Assembly (NCBI RefSeq): GCF_032878955.1
Contig: NZ_CP043839.1
Span: forward strand, 5,022,001-5,086,000
Direction: 5' to 3'
Origin: Butyricimonas paravirosa
Lineage (GTDB): Bacteria > Bacteroidota > Bacteroidia > Bacteroidales > Marinifilaceae
DNA: 64,000 nucleotides
Under the pieces are notes generated by a model that saw only the letters and a list, made by a program, of their open reading frames with translations, was not told where the DNA came from and did not search any database. Of this stretch, positions 43,006 through 52,900 are shown piece by piece. A program made the translations under genes and the position numbers. Every line of letters starts with the position of its first letter. Within the stretch, counting starts at the first letter, position 1.

Positions 43006-46000
43006 TTAAAACATGACTTGTAATGATAATGACGTTGTTCGACGGGTTGGCCAATCTCCGGTTTCCGGGTCTAGACCGTCCCATTTCTTGTCTCGTACCC
43101 ACATGAACGGGTTTGTCATGCTGGCTTTTAATAATAGTCGGTTTACGTGTATTTGTTTTAGCCATTTTTCGTTGAATTCGTAAGATAACGACAAGGAGCG
43201 ACAACGTACGAAATCAGTATTAGCAATTCGTATATTAGAGTAGTTATACATTGAATAAGTCGTGGTGATCGTTGACGTTGCGGTTTCTGTTGCCGGTAAT
43301 TTTTGTGATTCACCTCCAATTCCCGGAAGAGAAGGTATGTTCGTGTATGCCTCGTCTCCTTGTTTTTTCCATCGTTTACCTAGTTTTCTTGAGACATTTT
43401 GTTCAGGTCTGGGAAGACCAGGATCTGAACTTGTCGCATTCGGGTATAATTTGGGTAAACGGCGGTTGCCACCCCATTGTATGGCAAATAGGGCATACAA
43501 GGCAAGGCGTTTATATTTGAATTGCATATTTAATCCCCCAGAAAAATCCGGAATATATTTACCGCTTTTCACTAAATAATCTGCCGGAGTCTTGCCATAT
43601 TCGATGTCCATATTTTTAAACATGGGTTGTCCGTTTGCTGGATTTAACTGATCAAATTCGTACGAATAGAACGTGGAATAGGGTTCACCGGGTACGATAC
43701 AAGAACCGCTGGTGTAGTCACTTAATGTATTTACCCGTTCGTTCTTTTTGATTTTGTTACGGGTGACGGCTGTATTTAAAGAAAGTTGCCAAGAGAAATC
43801 TTTCATGCGAATAGGTACTACATTGATAACAAAATCATAACCGAAGTTTTCTAAAGTAGATCCGGTAACGATTCCATTTTTTACGCCATTTTCGTATGGT
43901 ACACTCTTGGAAGAAAGTACTTTACTGATTTTTTTGAAATAGTTGAACGTGAAATTGATACGATCTTTCAAGAAAGAGGCATCTACTCCTAGGTTAAATG
44001 TTTTCGTTTTTTCCCAACCTAAATCCGGGTAAGGAAGGGTTTTAATTTTTAGTACATAAGCTCGAATTAACGTGGAGTATGAATTGGTGGCAATTAATTC
44101 GGGAGATACGGAACTGACAGCATTCCCTTGATAGCCATAAGAGCTGTAGATGTCCAGGTTGTTTAGCCACCATGAACCCTCGAAAATACGTTCTCTGGCA
44201 ACTCTCCATTTTAATCCGGCAGACCATGTTGGTTCGAAACGTTTATTTTTGTCCTGTCCGAAACGGTTGGAAGCATCTACACGTCCGCTAAAATTGAAGA
44301 CATAGCGGCCATCATAAGTATATATGGCAGAGGCGTATTCACTGAGTTCATTTTCGACTCGGTTGACCACGCTGAAACTTCCCCGTACGTAATTATTGTT
44401 ATCTATTTCGTAGTCTGGATCACCATGATCCAGATATGAACTGGGTGGGGTTGCAAATGATTCTCCCCGGTCTGGCATATATCCATTGCGAGAACTTGAG
44501 TGTCCTTTGGTTTTTACGGAATTGGTTTCAATTCCCAACTGTAAGGTTACCCGATGTTTATCTTTGAATAAACGGTCGAATACCAGACTATTTCTTACTG
44601 TGATTGTTGATGTGTTCGTTAGACTTGTTGCCAAGATGCCTCCCATAGGTAAAGGAGAAGATTTTGTTTCTATTCCATTGGGTTGAACGCTCCCATATTC
44701 GTATCCCCGGTATTGGGTAATGTAGAAGGAACGTTCCGAAGCATATTGTTTTGTATCTACTGATGAAGAATTATATGAGACAAGCCCTTGATATTCTAAT
44801 CCATAGAAAATTCTGAATTTCAAGTCAATGGTGGCGCCCCAAATTCGGCTGTTACTATTACTCCCGGTGTGATCCAGTTCATTTAAAATATTGTAATTGT
44901 AGATGTATTTATTGAATATAGCTTTACTATTTTGACCTGATTTCTCGTGATAGTATAGAGAACCGTCCTCGTTATAGGCTGGGATTGCCCGAGATGTGTT
45001 GTAAGCATATTTGAAAGGATCAACTCCATAGGCAAAGCCATCCACCTCTCGCATGCTTCCTTTTAATAATAGGTTGACAATTAATTTTTCTCCCCAATTG
45101 ATGGTCGTATTTGAATTTGCTTGGAAAGAGGTCATGTCATTTCCTTTTGCCTCTCCTTTTTGTTGGGTGAAACTTATCGAGGTCCGGTTTTGTATTTTAT
45201 CGGAACCACCGCTGATTCCAACGGAGTGAGAATGGTTGAATGAATTGCGGAACAGTATTTTAAACCAATCCGTATTTTGACTGGCTAAATATTGGTACTG
45301 TTGGTTCATCTCGTCCAATGTAATCTCTTTGGATAGATATTTTTCCAATAATCCTTGGAAACCGATGGGAAGTATGGAAGAGCCGGAAGGATATTGGCGT
45401 CTTTCTTCATATATTTCTTTCGAAAATTGCATGAATTCTTGTGAATTCATCAAGTCATACAAGCCATAGCGAGGGCGTTGACCGATGGAAAAGTCTCCAG
45501 AATAGTTTACCGATATTTTCCCGATTTTGGCTTTTTTGGTGGTGACCACTATCACTCCATTAGCAGCTTTCGAACCGTAGATGGCTGTGGCAGAGGCGTC
45601 TTTTAAGACCGTGATGGATTCTATATCATTGGGATTCAGCCAAGAAATAGCATTTCCTGCTAGTTGTTTGATGTCATCAATGTCGGCAGAGAAATTCGTG
45701 TTATCACTAGAGTTAAAAGGTTGTGGATCACGTTGAATCACGCCATCGACCACCCAAACCGGTTCTTGTGTTCCTAACAATGTTGCTGTTCCTCGAACTC
45801 TTATTTTAGGAGAAGCTCCTACCAACCCGGACGTATTCGTTACGAGCATCCCCGGAACAACTCCTTGTAACATTTGATCAATGGAAGGGACACCGGGCAT
45901 CACGACATTATTCATGTCTACATTTGTTGCTGCTCCAGTGTAATTTCCTTTGTCCACGTTACCATAACCAGTTACGACAACCTCATCAAAAGTTACAACA

Positions 46001-46614
46001 TCTTCCTCCAATGTCACGTTGATCGTATTTTGTCCTTTGTATTCTACCCGCTTTGTTTTCATTCCCATAAAAGAGTATACAAGGACTATTTTCTCCTGTT
46101 GGGGAATTTCTAACACGTAACTTCCTTCCAAGTTTGTTGAAATTCCTATCGTGGTGCCTTCCAACAGAATGGTTACTCCGGGTAGCGTGTTTTGGTTGGC
46201 ATCTGTTACCGTTCCTTTTATAGTAATGATTTCTTTCCCAGTATTTTTTTGGGGGGAATTTTCCAGAACGAACGTGATATGATTATTTACGATCTGGTAT
46301 TTATATTTTGTTCCTTGGAGTAGTGAAAGAAGCGCCTCGTCAACCGTAACATCATTTACTTTTAGAGTTCTTTTACCCAAGTCTGTAATAAATTTTGCGT
46401 TGATCACGAAGTCAAAGTTTGTCTGGCGCTTGATCTCTTCCAGGATTTCTTTGACAGGGGCATCTGTCTTGTTGATCGTAACTTTTTTTTGTTTGACTTG
46501 TTGAAACAATGTAGCATTGTTAACAGCCAACACGGGAACAGTCATAATCAGTAATAAGAGGAAACTGATTCCTTTTTTTAATAGACTTCCTTTGTGATGT
46601 GAATTTTTATTCAT
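43006..46614 (-). CDS. SusC/RagA-family TonB-dependent transporter with STN signalling domain
   Basis: A 1202-residue outer-membrane barrel. A signal sequence precedes an STN domain (about 45-100: VKEILEEIKRQTNFDFVINA), which contacts FecR. A carboxypeptidase-regulatory-like domain follows (about 128-215: IKGTVTDANQNTLPGVTILL), then the TonB box region VTFDEVVVTGYGN and the plug (VPSIDQMLQGVVPGMLVTNT, VLKDASATAIYGSKAANGVI), then a 22-strand barrel ending SLQVMF. It imports large nutrients using TonB energy and signals through FecR to the ECF sigma factor. The 167-base gap to fecR may hold its own promoter. Confidence 0.96.
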   Translation of the reverse strand: MNKNSHHKGSLLKKGISFLLLLIMTVPVLAVNNATLFQQVKQKKVTINKTDAPVKEILEEIKRQTNFDFVINAKFITDLGKRTLKVNDVTVDEALLSLLQGTKYKYQIVNNHITFVLENSPQKNTGKEIITIKGTVTDANQNTLPGVTILLEGTTIGISTNLEGSYVLEIPQQEKIVLVYSFMGMKTKRVEYKGQNTINVTLEEDVVTFDEVVVTGYGNVDKGNYTGAATNVDMNNVVMPGVPSIDQMLQGVVPGMLVTNTSGLVGASPKIRVRGTATLLGTQEPVWVVDGVIQRDPQPFNSSDNTNFSADIDDIKQLAGNAISWLNPNDIESITVLKDASATAIYGSKAANGVIVVTTKKAKIGKISVNYSGDFSIGQRPRYGLYDLMNSQEFMQFSKEIYEERRQYPSGSSILPIGFQGLLEKYLSKEITLDEMNQQYQYLASQNTDWFKILFRNSFNHSHSVGISGGSDKIQNRTSISFTQQKGEAKGNDMTSFQANSNTTINWGEKLIVNLLLKGSMREVDGFAYGVDPFKYAYNTSRAIPAYNEDGSLYYHEKSGQNSKAIFNKYIYNYNILNELDHTGSNSNSRIWGATIDLKFRIFYGLEYQGLVSYNSSSVDTKQYASERSFYITQYRGYEYGSVQPNGIETKSSPLPMGGILATSLTNTSTITVRNSLVFDRLFKDKHRVTLQLGIETNSVKTKGHSSSRNGYMPDRGESFATPPSSYLDHGDPDYEIDNNNYVRGSFSVVNRVENELSEYASAIYTYDGRYVFNFSGRVDASNRFGQDKNKRFEPTWSAGLKWRVARERIFEGSWWLNNLDIYSSYGYQGNAVSSVSPELIATNSYSTLIRAYVLKIKTLPYPDLGWEKTKTFNLGVDASFLKDRINFTFNYFKKISKVLSSKSVPYENGVKNGIVTGSTLENFGYDFVINVVPIRMKDFSWQLSLNTAVTRNKIKKNERVNTLSDYTSGSCIVPGEPYSTFYSYEFDQLNPANGQPMFKNMDIEYGKTPADYLVKSGKYIPDFSGGLNMQFKYKRLALYALFAIQWGGNRRLPKLYPNATSSDPGLPRPEQNVSRKLGKRWKKQGDEAYTNIPSLPGIGGESQKLPATETATSTITTTYSMYNYSNIRIANTDFVRCRSLSLSYEFNEKWLKQIHVNRLLLKASMTNPFMWVRDKKWDGLDPETGDWPTRRTTSLSLQVMF

Positions 46615-46781
46615 AATTTAGTAAATTAATTGGTATTTAGTTGTGGGCTTACAACTATGTATTAATAAATAGTATCCATGTATTGTGACGGCAAATCTTG
46701 ATACAAGCGGTACTAATGTAAGGAGCGTCCCTGGGATGCTTCTTATTTTTTTATTCGTTTACGTGTATTCCATATTCATGA

Positions 46782-47963
46782 TTATTTAATTATAAATACT
46801 TTATCGGATTCTTGTGTGAATTTTAAATCAGTACTCTTTTCGATCAACAGGAGTAGGTCGGACAAACTGGTGTTTCTACTGGTCGAGATATAAAATTCTA
46901 TGGATTCAAGCCGGGGTTTATCATATTTGAATTCTACGCCATACCACGTGGCCACTTTCTTGAGAAAGTAATCCAGCGGGACTTGGTCATAATTGAATTC
47001 GTTATTTAACCAGGCGATGTAAGAATGAACATCCACGTCTTTTATCGTGACATTATTGTCGGTCGAATTATATTCGCATTTTTGGTTAGGGCAAAGCATT
47101 AATTCTTGACCGTTATCCGTGTTGAATCCAACACTGCCGTTAACAAGTACGACCTCGACATCGCCTGCCGGATCATTATTAACGTTAAACTCGGTTCCAT
47201 ATACTTTTACAAATGACTTTCCCGTTTTCACGATAAAAGGATGGTTGGATTTCGTTACTTTGAAAAAGGCCTCTCCATCCAGTTCTACTTCCCGGTATTC
47301 TGTCATACCACTGACGGGATATTTTAAGCGACTTCCCGCATTTAGCATGACTTCCGATCCGTCAGCCAGTTTTACACGATAAGAATAGCCGGCAGGAATA
47401 ATTAATGTATTGTATTTGATAACGTCGCTTTTTTGCGTATTGTATGCTATTTGTTCCCGGGTGATTGTCGTTATACCGTTCTGGTTATCATTTAATAGCG
47501 TGTCCAGTTTCTGAAGTTCTAATTTTGAACCGTTGTCCAGAACCAGGATTGGTCGTTTACATTGAATATCTTGTTTGAATTGACGAATATGGGCTAGTTC
47601 GTCAGGTTTGTTTCCTGTAAATTGCCAAATGAAAATTCCGAATAAAAGGATGGCTGCAGCTGCGATAGATGTGAGGCCTGCGTAAAGCCTGTGTACCCGT
47701 TTCCTCTTTTTCTGATTATTCAAATCATTCACAAGGTGTTCTATATCTTTTTGTTTGTCTCTTTTCTGTCGTTCATTGTAATATTGTATGAATATCTTTT
47801 CTGAACTTATTCTTTGCAGAAATTCGTGGTCGGGACTCTCATCTTGCAAGAGATCAAGTAATTTCTTACATGAGTTTACATCTTTTTTCGTCTTGATCGC
47901 TTGTAGAATCTCTTCAACGATCTCGTGTATGGCATTATATCTGATTTTATTAAATTCTTTCAT
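46782..47963 (-). CDS. FecR-family anti-sigma regulator
   Basis: A 393-residue inner-membrane protein. The cytoplasmic N-terminal region binds the sigma factor, one membrane helix lies near 91-113 (LTSIAAAAILLFGIFIWQF), and the periplasmic FecR domain has VKLADGSEVMLNAGSRLKYP and REVELDGEAFFKVTK. The C-terminal DUF4974-like domain (LDYFLKKVATWYGVEFKYD) resembles STN folds and meets the SusC STN domain. It lies 102 bases downstream of the sigma gene. Confidence 0.95.
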   Translation of the reverse strand: MKEFNKIRYNAIHEIVEEILQAIKTKKDVNSCKKLLDLLQDESPDHEFLQRISSEKIFIQYYNERQKRDKQKDIEHLVNDLNNQKKRKRVHRLYAGLTSIAAAAILLFGIFIWQFTGNKPDELAHIRQFKQDIQCKRPILVLDNGSKLELQKLDTLLNDNQNGITTITREQIAYNTQKSDVIKYNTLIIPAGYSYRVKLADGSEVMLNAGSRLKYPVSGMTEYREVELDGEAFFKVTKSNHPFIVKTGKSFVKVYGTEFNVNNDPAGDVEVVLVNGSVGFNTDNGQELMLCPNQKCEYNSTDNNVTIKDVDVHSYIAWLNNEFNYDQVPLDYFLKKVATWYGVEFKYDKPRLESIEFYISTSRNTSLSDLLLLIEKSTDLKFTQESDKVFIIK

Positions 47964-48065
47964 ACATTTTATCGATCTGTTTTAATAATAAAATGCATGA
48001 ACTTGAAAATTCTACTTCCTTTTTTCAAGTTTTTTCAAAAGAATTGGAAAAAATAAAATGAATAA

Positions 48066-48647
48066 TTATAATTGGCTTAAAAACAACGTGATAAGAAAAA
48101 TGTCTTCTTTAGATATTTTCTTTTTAAGAATGGAGATGGCTTCGTGTTTTTTGTTGTAGATGGTTTGTTTTGTCTTTCCTAATTTTAATGCAATCTCTTC
48201 CGTGTTCAGTCCTTCAAAGAAAAGACGAAGAACCTCCGCACATTCTTCCGGTAGTAGGCCTAAAATGTATTTACAATTCCCTCTTAATTCACTTTCCAGT
48301 ATATCAAATTCAATGGTTCTCGTGTTTTGTATTTCATACTTTTTGTATTCTTCCACGTAATGATTATGGCGGATGAACTGGTTAAAATCATTACGGATAA
48401 CGACAAAAAGATAAGCTTTTAAATCACCCTGACTTTTAAATTTGGTTTCGGATTGCTGCCATAATTTTAGAAACGTGTCATGTACAGCATCCTGTGGTTC
48501 GATATTCGTGTTTTCATATAGTTTTAAGGCATAGTAGAACAAATCATCATAGTACAATGAGTAGACTTCTCCGAAAGCAGGGATGTCCCGTTTATTGAAT
48601 CTTTCCAACAGGTTATCTGTTTCTGATAATTTTTGTTTATTTGACAC
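48066..48647 (-). CDS. ECF-type sigma-70 factor of the minus-strand SusCD locus
   Basis: A 193-residue ECF sigma factor: region 2 in DIPAFGEVYSLYYDDLFYYA and QDAVHDTFLKLWQQSETKF, region 4 in LLPEECAEVLRLFFEGLNTE and LGKTKQTIYNKKHEAISIL. It heads the complete minus-strand locus sigma-FecR-SusC-SusD and should transcribe it when the transporter is loaded. A good vegetative-type promoter lies upstream. It faces the plus-strand fecR divergently over 117 bases. Confidence 0.95.
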   Translation of the reverse strand: MSNKQKLSETDNLLERFNKRDIPAFGEVYSLYYDDLFYYALKLYENTNIEPQDAVHDTFLKLWQQSETKFKSQGDLKAYLFVVIRNDFNQFIRHNHYVEEYKKYEIQNTRTIEFDILESELRGNCKYILGLLPEECAEVLRLFFEGLNTEEIALKLGKTKQTIYNKKHEAISILKKKISKEDIFLITLFLSQL

Positions 48648-48669
48648 GGTAACTATATCTATTGCTTTA

Positions 48670-48699
48670 CAAAACTAGAAAAAAACGTGTTGATTTCAA
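48670..48699 (-). promoter_or_regulatory. Predicted promoter of the minus-strand ECF sigma gene
   Basis: Read on the minus strand, TTTGA with its TTG at 48699-48697, a 19-base spacer, then TAGTTTTG (48677-48670). This matches the Bacteroidota -33/-7 layout and lies 22 bases before the sigma start codon. Confidence 0.7.
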
Positions 48700-48764
48700 A
48701 ATAAAGATTTTTTCGTGACACTTTTTCGAGACTTAGTTGTTTTTAGGTCGTAAAAGAAATCAAG

Positions 48765-49931
48765 ATGAAAGAAGCATTTGAAATAGCACGAATTATTCAG
48801 AAGAGTTTGAAAGGACAACTTTCAGAATCAGAGGAAAGACAATTATCCGATTGGCGAAAGGCTTCCGGAGAGAATGAACGTGCTTTTCAACGAATGATTT
48901 CAGAAGATTTTTACACGGTTGAGATGGAGAAGGTGGAAACGTATGATTACCGGGTGGCCTACGGGCGTTTCTTGCAAAGGAAATACCAACAGCGTCGTAA
49001 AAGGAGATTTCTGATAAACGTGGCTCGGGTAGCTGCTGTTGCGTTACCGTTTATAATTGCACTCGTTCTTTATGTCGGGTTGAATCGAGATGAAGAACAA
49101 ACGTTACGTCCTTCTTTGGCAACAAATATCCTTCCGGGGACGAGTAAAGCCGTGTTAACACTGGCGAACGGACAAATGATTCCTTTAGGCAAGGAGGCTG
49201 CGGATAGTACGATTATAACGGATGGGGCACAAATTAATGCTTCGGGTTCTGGGGTAACATATGCTAGTGGTGGAGAAAGTGAATCGATCGTTTATAATAA
49301 ATTGGAAATACCTCGCGGGGGAGAGTTTTGTCTGACGCTTTCAGATGGAACAAGGGTGTGGTTGAACTCGGAAACTTCTATCCAGTATCCGGTGGCTTTC
49401 GGAGCAAAGGAACGGCGGGTTTTCGTGCAGGGAGAGGCTTATTTTGAAGTTGCGAAGGATGCGAATAAACCTTTTACCGTACAGTTTATGAGTTCGTCGG
49501 TAACGGTGTTGGGAACTTCCTTTAATATCCGTGCTTATCCGGAAGAGAAACAGTCGCAAACGACTCTTGCGGAAGGTTCCGTGAGAATATACAGCCCCGG
49601 TAGTTCAATGCTGTTGAAACCGGGAGAACAGGTGGAAGTGAACGCTTTGTCGGGAGAGATGGTAAAGAGGGAGGTTGAAGTAAAGAGCTTTACGAGTTGG
49701 AAAGACGGGCGTTTCGTGTTTGAACAACAACCGTTGGAGGATATAATGAGAACATTGGAACGATGGTACGATATTCGTGTGATATTCAAGGATGAGGGGG
49801 CGAAACGAATTTCTCTGTCGGGAAATTTGAAACGATACGGTGATTTCTCTCAGGTGATGAAAATGTTGCAGATGACGGGAGATGTGCGATTTGAATTACA
49901 TGGAAATGATGTATATATAACTACAGAGTGA
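48765..49931 (+). CDS. FecR-family anti-sigma regulator without an adjacent same-strand sigma gene
   Basis: A 388-residue protein built like the minus-strand FecR: cytoplasmic N-terminal part, a membrane helix near 83-106 (INVARVAAVALPFIIALVLY), a FecR domain (LTLSDGTRVWLNSETSIQYP, RRVFVQGEAYFEVAKD), and a C-terminal DUF4974-like domain (LEDIMRTLERWYDIRVIF). It starts the plus-strand SusCD locus. Usually a sigma gene precedes fecR on the same strand; here only the divergent sigma gene of the other locus is adjacent. The possible partner is the lone sigma gene at 36206. Confidence 0.95.
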   Translation: MKEAFEIARIIQKSLKGQLSESEERQLSDWRKASGENERAFQRMISEDFYTVEMEKVETYDYRVAYGRFLQRKYQQRRKRRFLINVARVAAVALPFIIALVLYVGLNRDEEQTLRPSLATNILPGTSKAVLTLANGQMIPLGKEAADSTIITDGAQINASGSGVTYASGGESESIVYNKLEIPRGGEFCLTLSDGTRVWLNSETSIQYPVAFGAKERRVFVQGEAYFEVAKDANKPFTVQFMSSSVTVLGTSFNIRAYPEEKQSQTTLAEGSVRIYSPGSSMLLKPGEQVEVNALSGEMVKREVEVKSFTSWKDGRFVFEQQPLEDIMRTLERWYDIRVIFKDEGAKRISLSGNLKRYGDFSQVMKMLQMTGDVRFELHGNDVYITTE

Positions 49932-49993
49932 AACCCTCGATGGCCACGAGGGGAGGCAAGTGTGTAAAACTAACTAAATTAATTAATTACATT

Positions 49994-52900
49994 ATGAAGA
50001 AGAACCGCAATAAGTCTCTTCCAGGAGGTTTATGGTTAATAAAGAACCGATTAATGATGAGAATGACGATCGTTTTATTATTGTTTTCGTCATTCACGGC
50101 AGTGGCTCAGAATGTCACTGTGAAGATGAAGAATAGTTCATTTATCCAAGTTGCTAAAGAAATTCAAAAGCAAACGGAGTTGACTTTTTTGTACAATGAT
50201 GCAAAAGTAGGTAATATTACGGGATTGAATCCTGATTTCACGAATACGGATGTAAAAGCCGTTTTAGAGTATTGTTTAAAGAATTCAGGACTTACTTTCT
50301 CGATCGTGGATAACACGGTGGTGGTTAGTCCCGTGAAATCAACGAACCAACAGCAAGAGAATAAACTTACGGTGGCAGGTAAGATCACGGATCAACAAGG
50401 TCTGCCTCTTCCGGGAGTGAATATTATTATCAAAGGAACCACGCTAGGATTCGTGTCAGACGTGGAAGGAAAGTTCACTGCGATTTGTTCACGGGGTGAT
50501 TCTTTGCTTTTCTCGATGGTCGGTTTCGAGATGCAGACCGTGGCAATTAATAGCGATTCCCCTTTAAACATCAAAATGAAGGAGGCCACGGAGGCATTGG
50601 ATGAGGTTGTTGTTGTTTCAACAGGTTACACTCGTCTGCCGAAAGAGCGTGCCACCGGTTCATTTAGCGTGGTTACAGCTAAAGAATTGGAAAAACGTCC
50701 TAGTCCGAATATCATGAATCGTTTGGAAGGTGTTGTTCCGGGAGTTTACGTGGATGTCAAGAATTCGGATATGACTTTTTTGTATGGTTCCGATCGTACG
50801 GATGGTTATGTTGATGAGCAGACGAATATTTCCATGAATATCCGGGGAAAAAGTTCTCTTTTGAACACAACAAGGCCTTTACTGGTTGTTGACGGTTTCC
50901 CCACGGATATGGAAATGAAGAATATAAATCCCAGCGATGTTGAATCGATTACTTTTTTGAAAGATGCGGCAGCAGCCTCTATCTGGGGGGTACGTGCGGC
51001 CAATGGGGTTATTGTTATTGAGACAAAAAAAGGTAAAAAAGGTAAAGGGGGAACAACCGTAAATTTTGGAATGAATGTATCGACTTCCGGTTCCCCTCGT
51101 TTTAATACCTTACCGATCATGAATTCTGCCGAAATGATTGATTACGAAAAGGAAATGGTCGAGAAAGGTTATATCACGAGACCCGTGAATTCCGCTTATT
51201 CGGCAGGGGCCCCGATTTCACAAGCTGCTAAATTGATTTTGGACGCTAAGGACGGGCTTATTAACCAGGCGGATGCGGATGCCATGCTGAATGAATTAGC
51301 TGGTCGGAAGGCTTATCGTGATGTGAAAAAGTATCTGTTGCAACCTTCTTTTTCACAGCAATATAATTTATCTTTTAGTGGGGCGTCTGATCAGATGTCT
51401 TATTTCCTTTCCGCATCTTATGCAAACGAGAGATCTAACATGAAGGGTGAAGAAGGTGATCGTTTCACGTTGACTTCCAACATGAATTTTAAAATATTGA
51501 ATTGGGCTACGTTGACCACGGGGTTAAGAGCTACTTTGTTTAATATTAAAAATAATGCTTTAGGACTTTCCATGATACAGGCATCCGGCGGTTTGATCTT
51601 GTTACCTTATAACCAATTCGTGGATGAGAATGGTAATCGGGTTGATTACTATAAGACGTACAATGAAGATTTTGTAACGGAAAAAGAAGCATTGGGATAT
51701 AAAAATTGGAAGTATAATTATTTGGACGAACTGGATAACAAAGATGATACCCGTAAAGAGCAAACTTTCGCGATGACTGTGGGATTGAATATTCCAATTC
51801 CGGGAGTAAAAGGGTTGTCATTAGACGGACAATTCATGTTTGAAAGGAAGAATACCAAGAATCGTACTTTTGCTAACGAGAATACGTTCGAGGCTAGAGA
51901 TCTTTATAACCTAGCCACGACTTATGATGCAAATACGGGTGCGCTGACCAATAATCTTCCGTGGGGAGGTATCTTGAACGTGACTAATGGTAATTCCCAG
52001 AATTACAGTATTCGGGGACAGATCAATTACGATGGGGTTATTGATGAAATTCATCAAATTACAGCATTGGCTGGAATGGAAATCCGTGAGACGAGAGATT
52101 GGGCGAATGGGGCTAGGTATTATGGTTATAACGAAAAAACACTGATTGCCGGCAGTCAGTTGCCGAATCCTTATATAAATATCTGGGGATATAATAGTTA
52201 TTTGACAGATGCTAGTCCGGAAACTGATTATCAACGGCGATACTTGTCTTATGACGGGAATTTGTCTTATACTTTGATGAATAAATACGTATTATCTGGA
52301 AGTGTGCGTTATGATGATTACAATAATTTTGGTGTTGACCGGAAATACCGGGCGACTCCGATGTGGTCAACCGGATTTTCGTGGCATATTGGCCGGGAAG
52401 ATTTTATCATGGATAATGTAGGATGGTTGAATCAATTGACATTTAGAACGACTTACGGGTATAATGGAAATATTGATCCGGGCCAGTATCCTTTCACGAA
52501 CATATCGTTATCCACGAGTAATGATGGTTTTACTCAATTGCCTTCATCAAGTATTACTGCTGCAGCCAATCCTTCAATTCGTTGGGAGAAGACAGGTGTA
52601 TTGAATTTTGGATTGGATTTTGCAGTATTGAATCATCGTCTTTCCGGTTCTATCGAAGTGTATCGCAAATATTCGAGAGACTTGTTTGCAGAGTACACGA
52701 TAAACCCGATATTCGGAGCGAATTCGACCCGATCTTACACGCTTACTCGTAATGCAGCTAAGGTGGATGGAAAAGGAGTGGACATCGCTTTGAATGGAAT
52801 GATTGTACAGAAAAGCGATTTTAATTATAGAGCCAGTTTAACTTTCTCTTATAACACGAATGAAGTAAAATCTTCTCCTTATGAACTATATTCCAGTTTT

